From Gracilimonas sp046602855 (GTDB lineage Bacteria; Bacteroidota; Rhodothermia; Balneolales; Balneolaceae), in contig NZ_JBKINJ010000001.1 in NCBI RefSeq assembly GCF_046602855.1, positions 124,001 through 188,000 on the forward strand: a stretch of DNA of 64,000 nucleotides. Reading direction: 5' to 3'. Positions 8,584-16,974 of this stretch are shown piece after piece (the stretch's first letter is position 1; every line of letters starts with the position of its first letter). The notes beneath the pieces were generated by a model. It had not been told where the DNA came from, did not search any database, and was given only the letters and a program-made list of their open reading frames with translations. The position numbers and the translations under genes are program-made.

Positions 8584-9888
8584 TTACCCATTGTTTTGTT
8601 GTTGATGCTGCCGTGAAATACTGTTGTATTCTCTTACAAAAAGACGATTAGGAAACATACCCTCATCATCCTCGGAAAAGTCCGGTTTGATACGTTTCAC
8701 AAAATACATAGGAACTTTACCGGTGTATTTAGTTTCGATCTCACCTCTTGGTTCACATTCAAAGAAGTCCTTAACACGTTGGTAGGTGGTTTCAGAAATA
8801 TTGATCTGGTTTTGGCCGGAGTGTTGTTCCAGACGGGCAGCCAGATTAACTGTCTCTCCCCACATGTCGTAGGCAAATCGCTTTTTTCCGATCACACCAA
8901 CCACAGCTTTTCCTGTGTGAATGCCAATTCTGATAGGTAAATAAGGCGTTTCGGAGAGATTCTTCTCTCCGAAATTACGAACAAAGTCCACGATCTTAAG
9001 GGCAGTTAGGATGGCATCGACCGGATGTGTGGCATTGCGGTCGGGTAAACCACCGGCAGCCATATAGCTGTCGCCAATGGTCTTGATCTTGATCATATTA
9101 TGCTGAGCCGTGAAATCATCGAACTTGTCGAAATAGAAAGAGAGGCTTTCGATCAGCTGTTCTGCTGAAAGATCAGGCACCACTTTAGTAAAACCTGCAA
9201 AATCTGTGAACATTATGGTGGAATCCTCATAACGTTCCGGATTAACAGTTCCATACGCCAGCAGGTTTTCAGCGATCTTCTCAGGGAAGATGTTATGGAT
9301 CAGTTCTTCGTGTTCCTGCTTAGTGATCTCAAGTTCTTTGTTTGCAGCATTCAGTCCGCTTTGCATCTCACTGAGTTGATTATTTTGGGCCAGTGTATTT
9401 TTATAGGTTGAGATAAGCAGGTTCACCAGGTGGGAGTAATCGGCAAGTACATTATAGGTCTTGCCTTCAATATTCACTTCAACTGTGCTAACCTCACTGA
9501 TCGGTGGCGGTGGGTTTTGAAGAAGTTCTTCGATCTTGGAGTAAAGCGTTTCATCATCATACGGTTTGGTAAGATAATTGTCTGCCCCCGCCTCTATACC
9601 ACGCATGATGTAATCAGTGGTTACCATAGATGTAACAAGGATCAGCGGGATCTTATTAAGCCGGGAATCTTTTTTGATGCGTTCACAAAGTTCGAATCCA
9701 TCCATGACGGGCATTTCAACATCACTGAGAATGAGATCCGGATATTCAGTTCTTGCCAGTTCTAAAGCATCTTCACCGTTTTGTGCGGTCAGTACTTCGT
9801 ATCCTTTTTGAATTAATTTATGCCTCGTAAGTGTTACAAGTGCAGGATGATCATCAACAACCAGTATGCGTGGCTTTGTCTCTAACAT
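8584..9888 (-). CDS. Response regulator with class III adenylate cyclase output
   Basis: A 434-residue soluble protein. Residues 6-125 form a receiver domain with phosphoacceptor Asp56 (LILSDVEMP) and Lys108 (YLTKPYD). A linker/coiled stretch of about residues 150-200 contains the HNIFPEKIAENLL motif common before cyclase domains. Residues 221-400 are a class III nucleotide cyclase. The metal-binding Asp229 (FTDFAGF) and Asp273 are present. The purine-specifying residues are Lys267 (MIKIKTIGD) and Asp341 (AYDMWGETVN), which in the family select ATP; the transition-state residues Asn348 and Arg352 are also present. I therefore call it an adenylate rather than a guanylate cyclase. No histidine kinase lies adjacent, so the input is unknown. 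Confidence 0.9.
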   Translation of the reverse strand: MLETKPRILVVDDHPALVTLTRHKLIQKGYEVLTAQNGEDALELARTEYPDLILSDVEMPVMDGFELCERIKKDSRLNKIPLILVTSMVTTDYIMRGIEAGADNYLTKPYDDETLYSKIEELLQNPPPPISEVSTVEVNIEGKTYNVLADYSHLVNLLISTYKNTLAQNNQLSEMQSGLNAANKELEITKQEHEELIHNIFPEKIAENLLAYGTVNPERYEDSTIMFTDFAGFTKVVPDLSAEQLIESLSFYFDKFDDFTAQHNMIKIKTIGDSYMAAGGLPDRNATHPVDAILTALKIVDFVRNFGEKNLSETPYLPIRIGIHTGKAVVGVIGKKRFAYDMWGETVNLAARLEQHSGQNQINISETTYQRVKDFFECEPRGEIETKYTGKVPMYFVKRIKPDFSEDDEGMFPNRLFVREYNSISRQHQQQNNG

Positions 9889-10005
9889 AGCGTGTTTAGT
9901 CTAATTCCCTCGAATATAAGTTTGAATTCTTTAAGGTATAAGAAAATTGAGCATTAAGCAGTAAAAACCGATAGTTTTAGAACCAATTAAAAAATTATAA
10001 GATTT

Positions 10006-11364
10006 ATGCCAGAAGTAATACCCAAAAATTGGTCTCCAACCTCTTGGAAAGACAAACCTGTAAAGCAGTTGCCGGACTATCCGGATCAGAGAGAGCTTGA
10101 GCAAAGTTACGAAAGGCTGAAAGACCTTCCGCCATTGGTAACCTCGTGGGAGATCGATGCATTAAAAAACAAACTTGCTCAAATTTCAGATGGTAACGGG
10201 TTTTTGCTTCAGGGCGGGGACTGTGCCGAAAGTTTTGATGCCACCAAAGCTCCTAAGATCGTAAATATGGTTAAGGTGTTGCTTCAGATGAGCTTCATTC
10301 TTATCCACGAAATGGGAATCCCGGTTCTGAGAGTTGGGCGCATTGCCGGTCAATATGCCAAACCGCGTTCCAATGATTTTGAAACGGTGAATGGTGAGGA
10401 GATCCACAATTATCGTGGGGATCTTATCAATGGCTTTGAATCCGAGTCAGGGATCAGAATGCCGGATCCTCAGAGACTCATTGAAGGATACCACAAGGCC
10501 GGCCTGACGCTGAATTTTCTACGGGCCCTGTCTGATGAGGGTTTCGCCGATCTCCATCATCCGGAGCAATGGGAGCTTGATTTCATGCGTAATAACGAAT
10601 ACTACGCTGAATACGAGGATATGGTGTCTTCCATTACCAAAGCAGTTAAGTTTGTGGAAGCTATTGCACCTGACACATTTACAACACTGCAAAAAGTGGA
10701 TTTCTATACGTCCCATGAAGCTCTGAATCTGTATTACGATTCAGCTCAAACCCGACCGGTTCCAAGAAAACCCGGACATTTCAACTTGAGTGCCCACATG
10801 GTATGGATCGGAAACAGAACCCGTGAATTGGATGGCGCACATGTGGAATATTTTAAAGGGATCAATAACCCTGTAGGTATTAAGATCGGCCCACCTTTTG
10901 AGATCGATGAGACGCTGAAATTGATCGAAACTCTAAACCCAACTCATGAAAAGGGAAAGATCGTGATGATCACCCGATTTGGTAAAGATACCATTGAGAA
11001 AGAACTGCCGGGTTTGATTCAAGCTGTTCGCAGGGAGGGCTTTCCGGTTGTTTGGAGTTCTGACCCTATGCATGGTAATACCTTCAGCACCGATGGTGGA
11101 ATCAAAACCAGAAACTTTGATGATATAATAAGTGAGCTTCGTTCAGCTTTTGCTATTCACCGTTCTGAGGGAAGTTACCTGGGGGGTGTCCATCTCGAAC
11201 TTACCGGTGATAACGTCACGGAATGTGTAGGTGGAGCTAATGGCCTTGAGGAAAATGAGCTGAACAGAAACTATGAGACCTTCTGTGACCCGCGCCTTAA
11301 TTATGAGCAGAGCCTTGAAATGGCATTCCTCGTAGCGCGTGAGTGGAAGAACAGTCGCGGTTGA
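10006..11364 (+). CDS. aroG: 3-deoxy-7-phosphoheptulonate synthase, class II
   Basis: Condenses phosphoenolpyruvate and erythrose 4-phosphate, the first step of the shikimate pathway. The 452 residues match the class II (plant/mycobacterial-type) enzyme: NWSPTSWKDKPVKQLPDYPD at the start, then GFLLQGGDCAESFD, VLRVGRIAGQYAKPRS, HMVWIGNRTRELDGAHVEYFKGI, and VVWSSDPMHGNTFSTDGG. It stands alone, divergent from the cyclase gene. I saw no leader peptide or terminator in the 117-bp upstream gap, so transcriptional attenuation is not indicated. The symbol follows common usage for this class and is not a subclass claim. Confidence 0.95.
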   Translation: MPEVIPKNWSPTSWKDKPVKQLPDYPDQRELEQSYERLKDLPPLVTSWEIDALKNKLAQISDGNGFLLQGGDCAESFDATKAPKIVNMVKVLLQMSFILIHEMGIPVLRVGRIAGQYAKPRSNDFETVNGEEIHNYRGDLINGFESESGIRMPDPQRLIEGYHKAGLTLNFLRALSDEGFADLHHPEQWELDFMRNNEYYAEYEDMVSSITKAVKFVEAIAPDTFTTLQKVDFYTSHEALNLYYDSAQTRPVPRKPGHFNLSAHMVWIGNRTRELDGAHVEYFKGINNPVGIKIGPPFEIDETLKLIETLNPTHEKGKIVMITRFGKDTIEKELPGLIQAVRREGFPVVWSSDPMHGNTFSTDGGIKTRNFDDIISELRSAFAIHRSEGSYLGGVHLELTGDNVTECVGGANGLEENELNRNYETFCDPRLNYEQSLEMAFLVAREWKNSRG

Positions 11365-11404
11365 TAGGTTCTTACCCCCCGTTAAGTCAAATATCTGCCA
11401 AAAC

Positions 11405-11443
11405 TGACATGTTACTGTCATACCAGAAGTCATTGGTATGACA
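11405..11443. promoter_or_regulatory. Overlapping TGACA/TGTCA inverted repeats upstream of the small heat-shock gene
   Basis: Two overlapping dyads. The first is TGACA-N6-TGTCA at 11405-11420. The second is a perfect 10-bp inverted repeat, TGTCATACCA at 11416-11425 and TGGTATGACA at 11434-11443. They lie about 85-125 bp upstream of the sigma-54-type promoter, the usual distance for an enhancer-binding activator. No T-run follows, so a terminator for aroG is less likely, though a transcript hairpin cannot be excluded. Confidence 0.5.
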
Positions 11444-11527
11444 TCTTATCCCAAAATATTGGCGGGCATGAAATTTCATCATACCCATATTGTCCGTCTG
11501 TCAGTTTAAAATCTCTTTTCCTGTTGT

Positions 11528-11543
11528 TGGCATATGCCTTGCA
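11528..11543 (+). promoter_or_regulatory. Sigma-54-type -24/-12 promoter of hsp20
   Basis: TGGCA at 11528-11532 and TTGCA at 11539-11543, giving GG-N10-GC spacing, a full match to the RpoN consensus TGGCA-N6-TTGCW. A start point about 12 bp downstream, near 11555, would precede the hsp20 ATG at 11583 by roughly 28 nt. Confidence 0.72.
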
Positions 11544-11582
11544 TTCAATTAAGTGAACAACAAACTAAAAAGAGAGGCAATC

Positions 11583-12011
11583 ATGGCACTTATCAAATAT
11601 TCACGACCAAATCTTGATGTTCACTCAAGAAATTTCAGCGATGTTTTAGATGAATTTTTTAATGATTCATTGAACTATCGCAAAGACAGTTTTATGCCAA
11701 CGGTAGATATATCTGAATCTGAGAATGATTTTCAGGTAGAAGTCTCACTTCCTGGCATGAAGAAAGAGGATATCAACATAGACCTCGAGAACGGACGTTT
11801 AACAATAAGTGGTGAACGTAAGTTTGAGAATGAAGAGACAGCTAAAAATTATCACAGGGTAGAATCAAGTTACGGTTCATTTAGCCGTTCTTTCCAACTG
11901 CCCGACAGCATCGATGAAGAAAGTATTGATGCGAAATACGAAAATGGTGTCTTGAACATCAACATTAATAAGAGCGAAGAAAAGGTTAAGAAGCAGATCA
12001 AGATATCATAA
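11583..12011 (+). CDS. Small heat-shock protein, Hsp20/alpha-crystallin family
   Basis: An ATP-independent holdase that binds unfolding proteins in the cytosol. The 142 residues have a short N-terminal arm, an alpha-crystallin domain from about residue 38 (FMPTVDISESENDFQVEVSL), the conserved LPGMKKEDI and NGVLNI motifs, and a C-terminal tail with a KQIKIS-like I-x-I element. The ATG at 11583 is chosen because an AGAGAGG ribosome site lies 5-6 nt upstream. A start ten codons earlier (MNNKLKREAI) would place that site inside the gene and overlap the predicted transcript start. It is controlled by a candidate sigma-54 promoter. Confidence 0.95.
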   Translation: MALIKYSRPNLDVHSRNFSDVLDEFFNDSLNYRKDSFMPTVDISESENDFQVEVSLPGMKKEDINIDLENGRLTISGERKFENEETAKNYHRVESSYGSFSRSFQLPDSIDEESIDAKYENGVLNININKSEEKVKKQIKIS

Positions 12012-12167
12012 GCTTGATCTGAATTGGTTAAGAGGACCGGAGTTCTGTGAAAAGAGCTCCGGTTTTTTAGTAATAGTTGCAATGGGTTTGAAGGCATACA
12101 CAATTTTAAAGCTTTCATGCGTTGTAATACCGTAAATCAAAACAGAATAACTTTTTAATTACAAATC

Positions 12168-13640
12168 ATGAATACGACTGTAAAGAATATATTTGGAGTG
12201 GCGGCAGCCATTTTAGTTCTACTTGGATTCAATCTTGCCACCGATTCCAATTCTGTATCGTTCCCAACTGCTGAGAATGACAAGATAGAATCAGCTGAAA
12301 ATAGATCTGTAAACACCCTTCAGGATTTCAACGATGCGATCGTTGATATAGCTGAAAGGACTAATCCATCTGTAGTTACCATCACCACAAAAAGAACTCA
12401 GGAAGTTCAGGTAAGGAATCCGTTCTCTCAGTTTTTTGGTAATCCGAGAGGTCAGGGAGAAACCCGCGAAAGAACTCAACGAGGACTTGGCTCCGGTGTG
12501 ATCGTGTCGGAGGAAGGATATATACTGACCAACAATCACGTGATCGCTAATACGGATGAGATCAAGATCAGAATGTTCAACGGAAATGAGATGGACGCTG
12601 AATTGGTTGGAACAGATCCGCAGACTGATATTGCTGTCTTAAAGGTAGATGTAGACAATTTGCCGGCTATAGTTATGGGTAACAGTGATAATTTAAATGT
12701 AGGATCACTTGTCCTTGCGATTGGAAGTCCGCTTAGTGAAGACCTGGCGCATACTGTATCATTTGGAATAGTAAGTGCCCGTGGCCGTTCATTAAATAAT
12801 CTGACTGCTTACGGAGATTATATTCAAACCGATGCAGCTATTAATCCCGGAAATTCTGGTGGGGCTTTGATAGATGTGAACGGAAATCTGGTTGGAATTA
12901 ACTCAGCTATTGCTTCCCGTTCCGGTGGTAACGAAGGTATTGGATTTGCCATACCGGCCAATCTTGCCAAAAGAATCATGGAAGACCTGATCGAAGATGG
13001 TGAAGTAAGTCGCGGTTACCTTGGGATGTTTATCGGCGGCGAAGTAGATCAAACTATGGCCCGTGCTTTAGGACTTGATAACGTCCGGGGTGTTATTGTA
13101 GGACGTGTTGAAAATGGAGGACCAGCGGACAAAGCCGGCTTAGAGCAACAAGATGTTATCGTGTCACTGAATGGAGAGCAGGTAAGAAACTGGGATGCCT
13201 TTAGAACGGAGATCGCATCTAAGAAACCCGGAGAGAAGATTGATCTTGGAATTATCCGGAATAAAGAAGAAATGGAATTGACTGTTACACTAGGGGAACG
13301 ACCAACCAACGAGGTGGCAACCACGGATCCTGTACAAATGGAAAGCATGGAAGAACGTCTGGGTTTCACTGTGACCGGTTTAGACGATTCTATTAGAGAG
13401 CAGTTACAGCTGGATTCTGATACAGAAGGCGTAGTTGTGAGAAACATCAGTGAAGGAAGTGCAGCTTATGACAGAGGGCTTCGCAGGGGAGATGTGATCA
13501 CACGCGTCAAACGTAATGTTGTTACAAGTTCTCCTGAATTCTATGAAGAAGTTGAAGCTGCTATAGAAACAGGAGACGAAGTACTGCTGCTTACAGTTCT
13601 AAGGAACGATATAGAGCAGTTTGTTGCTTTTGAGATATAA
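12168..13640 (+). CDS. HtrA/DegP-family periplasmic serine protease
   Basis: Protein-quality-control protease of the cell envelope. The 490 residues start with a hydrophobic signal/anchor (FGVAAAILVLLGF, about residues 9-21). The trypsin-like domain has the triad His124 (TNNHVI), Asp154 (TDIAVLKV) and Ser230 (NPGNSGGAL). Two PDZ domains follow, at about 290-380 and 395-485. It is preceded by hsp20 on the same strand (156-bp gap) and followed by clpB, so three protein-quality genes are clustered. It could be called degP or degQ; sequence alone does not separate them. Confidence 0.95.
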   Translation: MNTTVKNIFGVAAAILVLLGFNLATDSNSVSFPTAENDKIESAENRSVNTLQDFNDAIVDIAERTNPSVVTITTKRTQEVQVRNPFSQFFGNPRGQGETRERTQRGLGSGVIVSEEGYILTNNHVIANTDEIKIRMFNGNEMDAELVGTDPQTDIAVLKVDVDNLPAIVMGNSDNLNVGSLVLAIGSPLSEDLAHTVSFGIVSARGRSLNNLTAYGDYIQTDAAINPGNSGGALIDVNGNLVGINSAIASRSGGNEGIGFAIPANLAKRIMEDLIEDGEVSRGYLGMFIGGEVDQTMARALGLDNVRGVIVGRVENGGPADKAGLEQQDVIVSLNGEQVRNWDAFRTEIASKKPGEKIDLGIIRNKEEMELTVTLGERPTNEVATTDPVQMESMEERLGFTVTGLDDSIREQLQLDSDTEGVVVRNISEGSAAYDRGLRRGDVITRVKRNVVTSSPEFYEEVEAAIETGDEVLLLTVLRNDIEQFVAFEI

Positions 13641-13696
13641 AAGATTTTGTACCCCGAAAACCAAAACCATGGTCCCTGATACGGATCATGGTTTCT
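13641..13696 (+). terminator. Terminator module, copy 1, after the HtrA gene
   Basis: Begins directly after the stop codon with AAGATTTTGTACCCCGAAAA, then an 8-bp stem AAACCATG (13664-13671)/CATGGTTT (13687-13694). The T-run is short (TTTCTATTT). The opening 20 bases recur in copy 2 at 13799. Confidence 0.6.
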
Positions 13697-14043
13697 ATTT
13701 GAATGATTGGTAAACTCTATTGAACATCAGATCATTTACGAATAATTACACGGCATCTTTCTTTTAATATTTTTATCTTGGCGGCGAAGAAATTTTTTAA
13801 GATTTTGTACCCCGAAAAACCCAAACCCTGAGTTCTGATACAGCTCAGGGTTTTTTTATGCCTTGTATGTTCAATTCTATGCCAGCCAACAGGTTAGATC
13901 TTTTTAAATAATTAGACGAATCTCCTTCCTTCATAAGTCAAAAAGCAACTTTAAGAGCAGGTACTGAAATTATGTCAATATCTTGCCATAGGCACGATTT
14001 TGGTCATATTAATATCGAAACAAATAAAAAAGGAGATTTTAAT
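13697..14043. other. Intergenic stretch between the HtrA gene and clpB
   Basis: About 350 bp without a convincing open frame. It holds a second copy of the terminator module at 13799-13857 and then about 190 bp leading into clpB. I found no CIRCE-type inverted repeat (TTAGCACTC...GAGTGCTAA) or HAIR element in front of clpB. The stretch 13697-13798, between the two terminator copies, has no visible gene but could encode a short RNA ending at copy 2. Confidence 0.5.
13799..13857 (+). terminator. Terminator module, copy 2
   Basis: Repeats the opening AAGATTTTGTACCCCGAAAA of copy 1. It then forms a 10-bp stem AAACCCTGAG (13823-13832)/CTCAGGGTTT (13844-13853) followed by a seven-T run. It is stronger than copy 1. 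The stem bases differ between copies but stay complementary, and the loop TCTGATAC-like core is shared. Confidence 0.75.
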
Positions 14044-16683
14044 ATGAATTTGAACAAATTTACGCTAAAAGCGCAGGAAGCAGTTCAGAAAGCATTGGAA
14101 CTCGCACAAAGCGGGAACAATCAGGCTGTTGAACCTGCCCACATCATGAAGGCTTTTCTGAGCGATCAGGACAGCATTGTAAATACAATCCTGGGTAAAC
14201 TTGGGGCCAATCCATCTGCGATTAAAAATGTGGTGGATTCTATTTTGGAACGCCTGCCTAAAGTACAAGGGGCTTCAGTTTCAGGGCAATACCTTTCAAA
14301 TAAAAGTAATGAGTTGTTTGATATAGCCCAAAAGGAGGGAACGAAGCTTGGGGATGAATACATCAGCTCAGAGCATGTGCTGATAGGAATGGCAAGTATC
14401 AAAGGAGAGATCGCCAGCTTACTGAACGATCAAAATGTAACCAAAGAAAATATTCTAAAAGTACTTCAGGATGTTCGCGGCAATCAGACTGTGGACGATC
14501 CTAATGCAGAAAGCAGATACGGTGCACTGAAGAAGTATGGCCGCGATCTGAATGAACTGGCCGAAAAGAATAAACTCGATCCCGTTATTGGGCGCGATCA
14601 GGAGATAAGGCGAGTGATGCAGATCCTCAGCCGGCGGACCAAGAACAACCCTGTTCTTATCGGTGAACCGGGAGTCGGTAAAACGGCCATAGCAGAAGGT
14701 ATGGCACTGCGTATAGTACGTGGAGATGTACCAGAGGGACTTAAATCGAAGCGCATTGTGGCACTTGATATGGGTTCGTTAGTGGCCGGAACCAAATTCC
14801 GAGGTGAGTTTGAAGAACGCCTCAAGGCGGTAGTCAAAGATGTTAATGATTCTGACGGTGAAGTTATCCTCTTTATTGATGAGATCCATACACTGGTTGG
14901 AGCCGGAGCCACTGAAGGAGCCATGGATGCAGCCAATATCCTAAAGCCTGCATTGGCTAGGGGCGAGTTGCATGCTATTGGCGCCACTACATTGGATGAG
15001 TACCGCAAATATATTGAAAAAGACAAAGCACTTGAACGACGGTTACAAACGGTACTGATCGGCGAGCCAAGTGTGGAAGATACAGTCTCTATCCTAAGAG
15101 GATTACAGGAGCGCTATGAAGTTCACCACGGTGTTCGCATTACCGATTCTGCCGTAGTGGCCGCTGCGGAACTTTCACACCGTTACATCGCCGATAGGTT
15201 CCTTCCTGATAAAGCGATTGATCTGATTGATGAAGCTGCATCACGCCTTCGCTTGCAGATCGATTCCCTGCCTGAAGAGCTGGATGCCATAGAACGACAG
15301 ATCCGTCAGCTTGAGATCGAACGTGAGGCTCTGAAGCGTGAGAAAGATCAGTCTAAGATGAAAGGCATCGAAAAGGAATTGGCTGACCTGGGAGAACAGC
15401 GCAAAACCATGCGTGTTCAATGGGAGCAGGAACGAGAACTCATTCAAAAAGTACGTGATACTAAAGAGGCTATCGATAATGCCCGAAACGAAGCAGATAA
15501 AGCTGAGCGGCAGGGTAATTATGAAAAAGTAGCTGAACTGAGATATGGTACTATCGCCAAGCTGGAGGATGAGCTGAAAGCGGCCCAAACCAAGCTGGAT
15601 GAGATGCAGGAAGATCAGTCACTTCTTAAAGAAGAAGTGGATGCTGAGGACATCGCTGATATCGTAGCACGGTGGACCGGAATTCCGGTACGCAAGATGC
15701 TTCAGAGCGAGCGCAAGAAGTTGCTTCACCTGGAGGATGTACTTCACAAACGAGTCATAGGTCAGGATAATGCTATTGAAGCTGTTTCCGACGCTGTAAG
15801 AAGGTCAAGAGCGGGATTGCAGGATGAGCAGAAGCCCATTGGCTCCTTCTTTTTCCTCGGTTCAACCGGTGTCGGTAAGACCGAACTGGCTCGTTCGCTT
15901 GCTGATTTCCTGTTCAATGATGAGCAGGCTATGATCAGAATTGATATGAGTGAGTACATGGAGAAACATAGTGTCAGTCGTTTGGTTGGTGCTCCTCCGG
16001 GCTATGTGGGATATGATGAAGGCGGTCAGCTTACTGAAGCAGCACGGCGGCATCCATACTCAGTTATCCTGTTGGATGAGATCGAGAAAGCTCATCCGGA
16101 TGTATTCAATATACTTCTGCAGGTATTGGATGAAGGCCGTCTAACCGACAATAAAGGTGTGACGGTGGATTTCAAAAATACCATAATCATTATGACCTCC
16201 AATATCGGTTCACATCTCATCTCCAATGAGATCGAGAAATCCGGTGGGAATATGACTGATGAAAAGTATGAGGAACTTCAGAATAAGTTGATCGAACAGC
16301 TGAAGCAGACCATACGACCTGAGTTCCTGAACCGTGTAGATGACACGATCGTGTTCCATCCGCTGGGACAAGAGCATATTCGGTCTATTGTGGATATTCA
16401 GCTTCGCCGTGTTCACGAGATGCTTGCCAAGAACAAAGTTAAGTTGGAAGTGCCTGAAAACGTCAAAGATTGGCTGGCTGTTCGTGGATATGATCCGGTA
16501 TATGGAGCCAGACCGCTGAAGCGGGTGATACAGCAAAACATCACCAACAAACTGGCCTCACTGCTGATTAGTCGAGATGAGGAAGGTCCGGTACATTTTG
16601 AAGCAACTATGAGTAAAAATGGGGAATCCATTGAATTCGCTGAAGTTGTGGAAGATGCAGAAGCCTGGGCTGAGAGTGAGTAG
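14044..16683 (+). CDS. clpB: ATP-dependent disaggregase ClpB
   Basis: Hexameric AAA+ chaperone that extracts polypeptides from aggregates together with DnaK. The 879 residues have an N-domain (KFTLKAQEAVQKALELAQ), a first AAA+ domain with GEPGVGKTAIAEG, a long coiled-coil middle domain (about residues 400-530) that distinguishes ClpB from ClpA/ClpC, and a second AAA+ domain with GSTGVGKTELARS and the downstream HPYSVILLDEIEKAH. The ATG at 14044 is chosen because AAGGAGA lies 7-8 nt upstream. The in-frame ATG 24 codons earlier would put that site inside the gene. Confidence 0.98.
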   Translation: MNLNKFTLKAQEAVQKALELAQSGNNQAVEPAHIMKAFLSDQDSIVNTILGKLGANPSAIKNVVDSILERLPKVQGASVSGQYLSNKSNELFDIAQKEGTKLGDEYISSEHVLIGMASIKGEIASLLNDQNVTKENILKVLQDVRGNQTVDDPNAESRYGALKKYGRDLNELAEKNKLDPVIGRDQEIRRVMQILSRRTKNNPVLIGEPGVGKTAIAEGMALRIVRGDVPEGLKSKRIVALDMGSLVAGTKFRGEFEERLKAVVKDVNDSDGEVILFIDEIHTLVGAGATEGAMDAANILKPALARGELHAIGATTLDEYRKYIEKDKALERRLQTVLIGEPSVEDTVSILRGLQERYEVHHGVRITDSAVVAAAELSHRYIADRFLPDKAIDLIDEAASRLRLQIDSLPEELDAIERQIRQLEIEREALKREKDQSKMKGIEKELADLGEQRKTMRVQWEQERELIQKVRDTKEAIDNARNEADKAERQGNYEKVAELRYGTIAKLEDELKAAQTKLDEMQEDQSLLKEEVDAEDIADIVARWTGIPVRKMLQSERKKLLHLEDVLHKRVIGQDNAIEAVSDAVRRSRAGLQDEQKPIGSFFFLGSTGVGKTELARSLADFLFNDEQAMIRIDMSEYMEKHSVSRLVGAPPGYVGYDEGGQLTEAARRHPYSVILLDEIEKAHPDVFNILLQVLDEGRLTDNKGVTVDFKNTIIIMTSNIGSHLISNEIEKSGGNMTDEKYEELQNKLIEQLKQTIRPEFLNRVDDTIVFHPLGQEHIRSIVDIQLRRVHEMLAKNKVKLEVPENVKDWLAVRGYDPVYGARPLKRVIQQNITNKLASLLISRDEEGPVHFEATMSKNGESIEFAEVVEDAEAWAESE

Positions 16684-16774
16684 TAGATAGATATGAGACG
16701 TTAGATTAAGACGTAAGACGTATTAGGTGGGTTGGAGTTAGAGCTTCAGCCCATTTTTATTCTATAGATTCTTT

Positions 16775-16826
16775 CTCGTTCGGAACGTCTAGTTTGGAAT
16801 GCTGTAGAAAACTCCGGTTCCAAGCG
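16775..16826. repeat. REP-like palindromic remnant between clpB and mutS2
   Basis: Contains the palindrome CGTTCGGAACG (16777-16787) and the pair TTGGAA (16794-16799)/TTCCAA (16818-16823). The opening CTCGTTC matches the start of the palindromes around the RAYT gene at 19.6 kb, so this may be a diverged relative. The rest of the 291-bp gap shows short GACGT-containing repeats near 16690-16720 and no gene. Confidence 0.4.
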
Positions 16827-16974
16827 ATAAGTATTAAGCAGAGAATAAAAGAAACATTGGCATCCGCTCCAGCACAGAGCGTGTGGGGTGAGTAGTGAAT
16901 TCAACATTCGAAATCTTCAATTACTTAGGTTAAAACCATTATAATCCCCAAATCAGTGATCAAAACCTTTGATT

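Noticed and set aside
9917..9924. TAAGTTTG as a Bacteroidota -7 box for the DAHP synthase gene
   Set aside because: Matches TAnnTTTG but there is no TTTG at -33, and AT-rich DNA will contain this by chance.
13858..14043. HrcA/CIRCE or similar heat-shock operator upstream of clpB
   Set aside because: No TTAGCACTC/GAGTGCTAA dyad or close variant was found.
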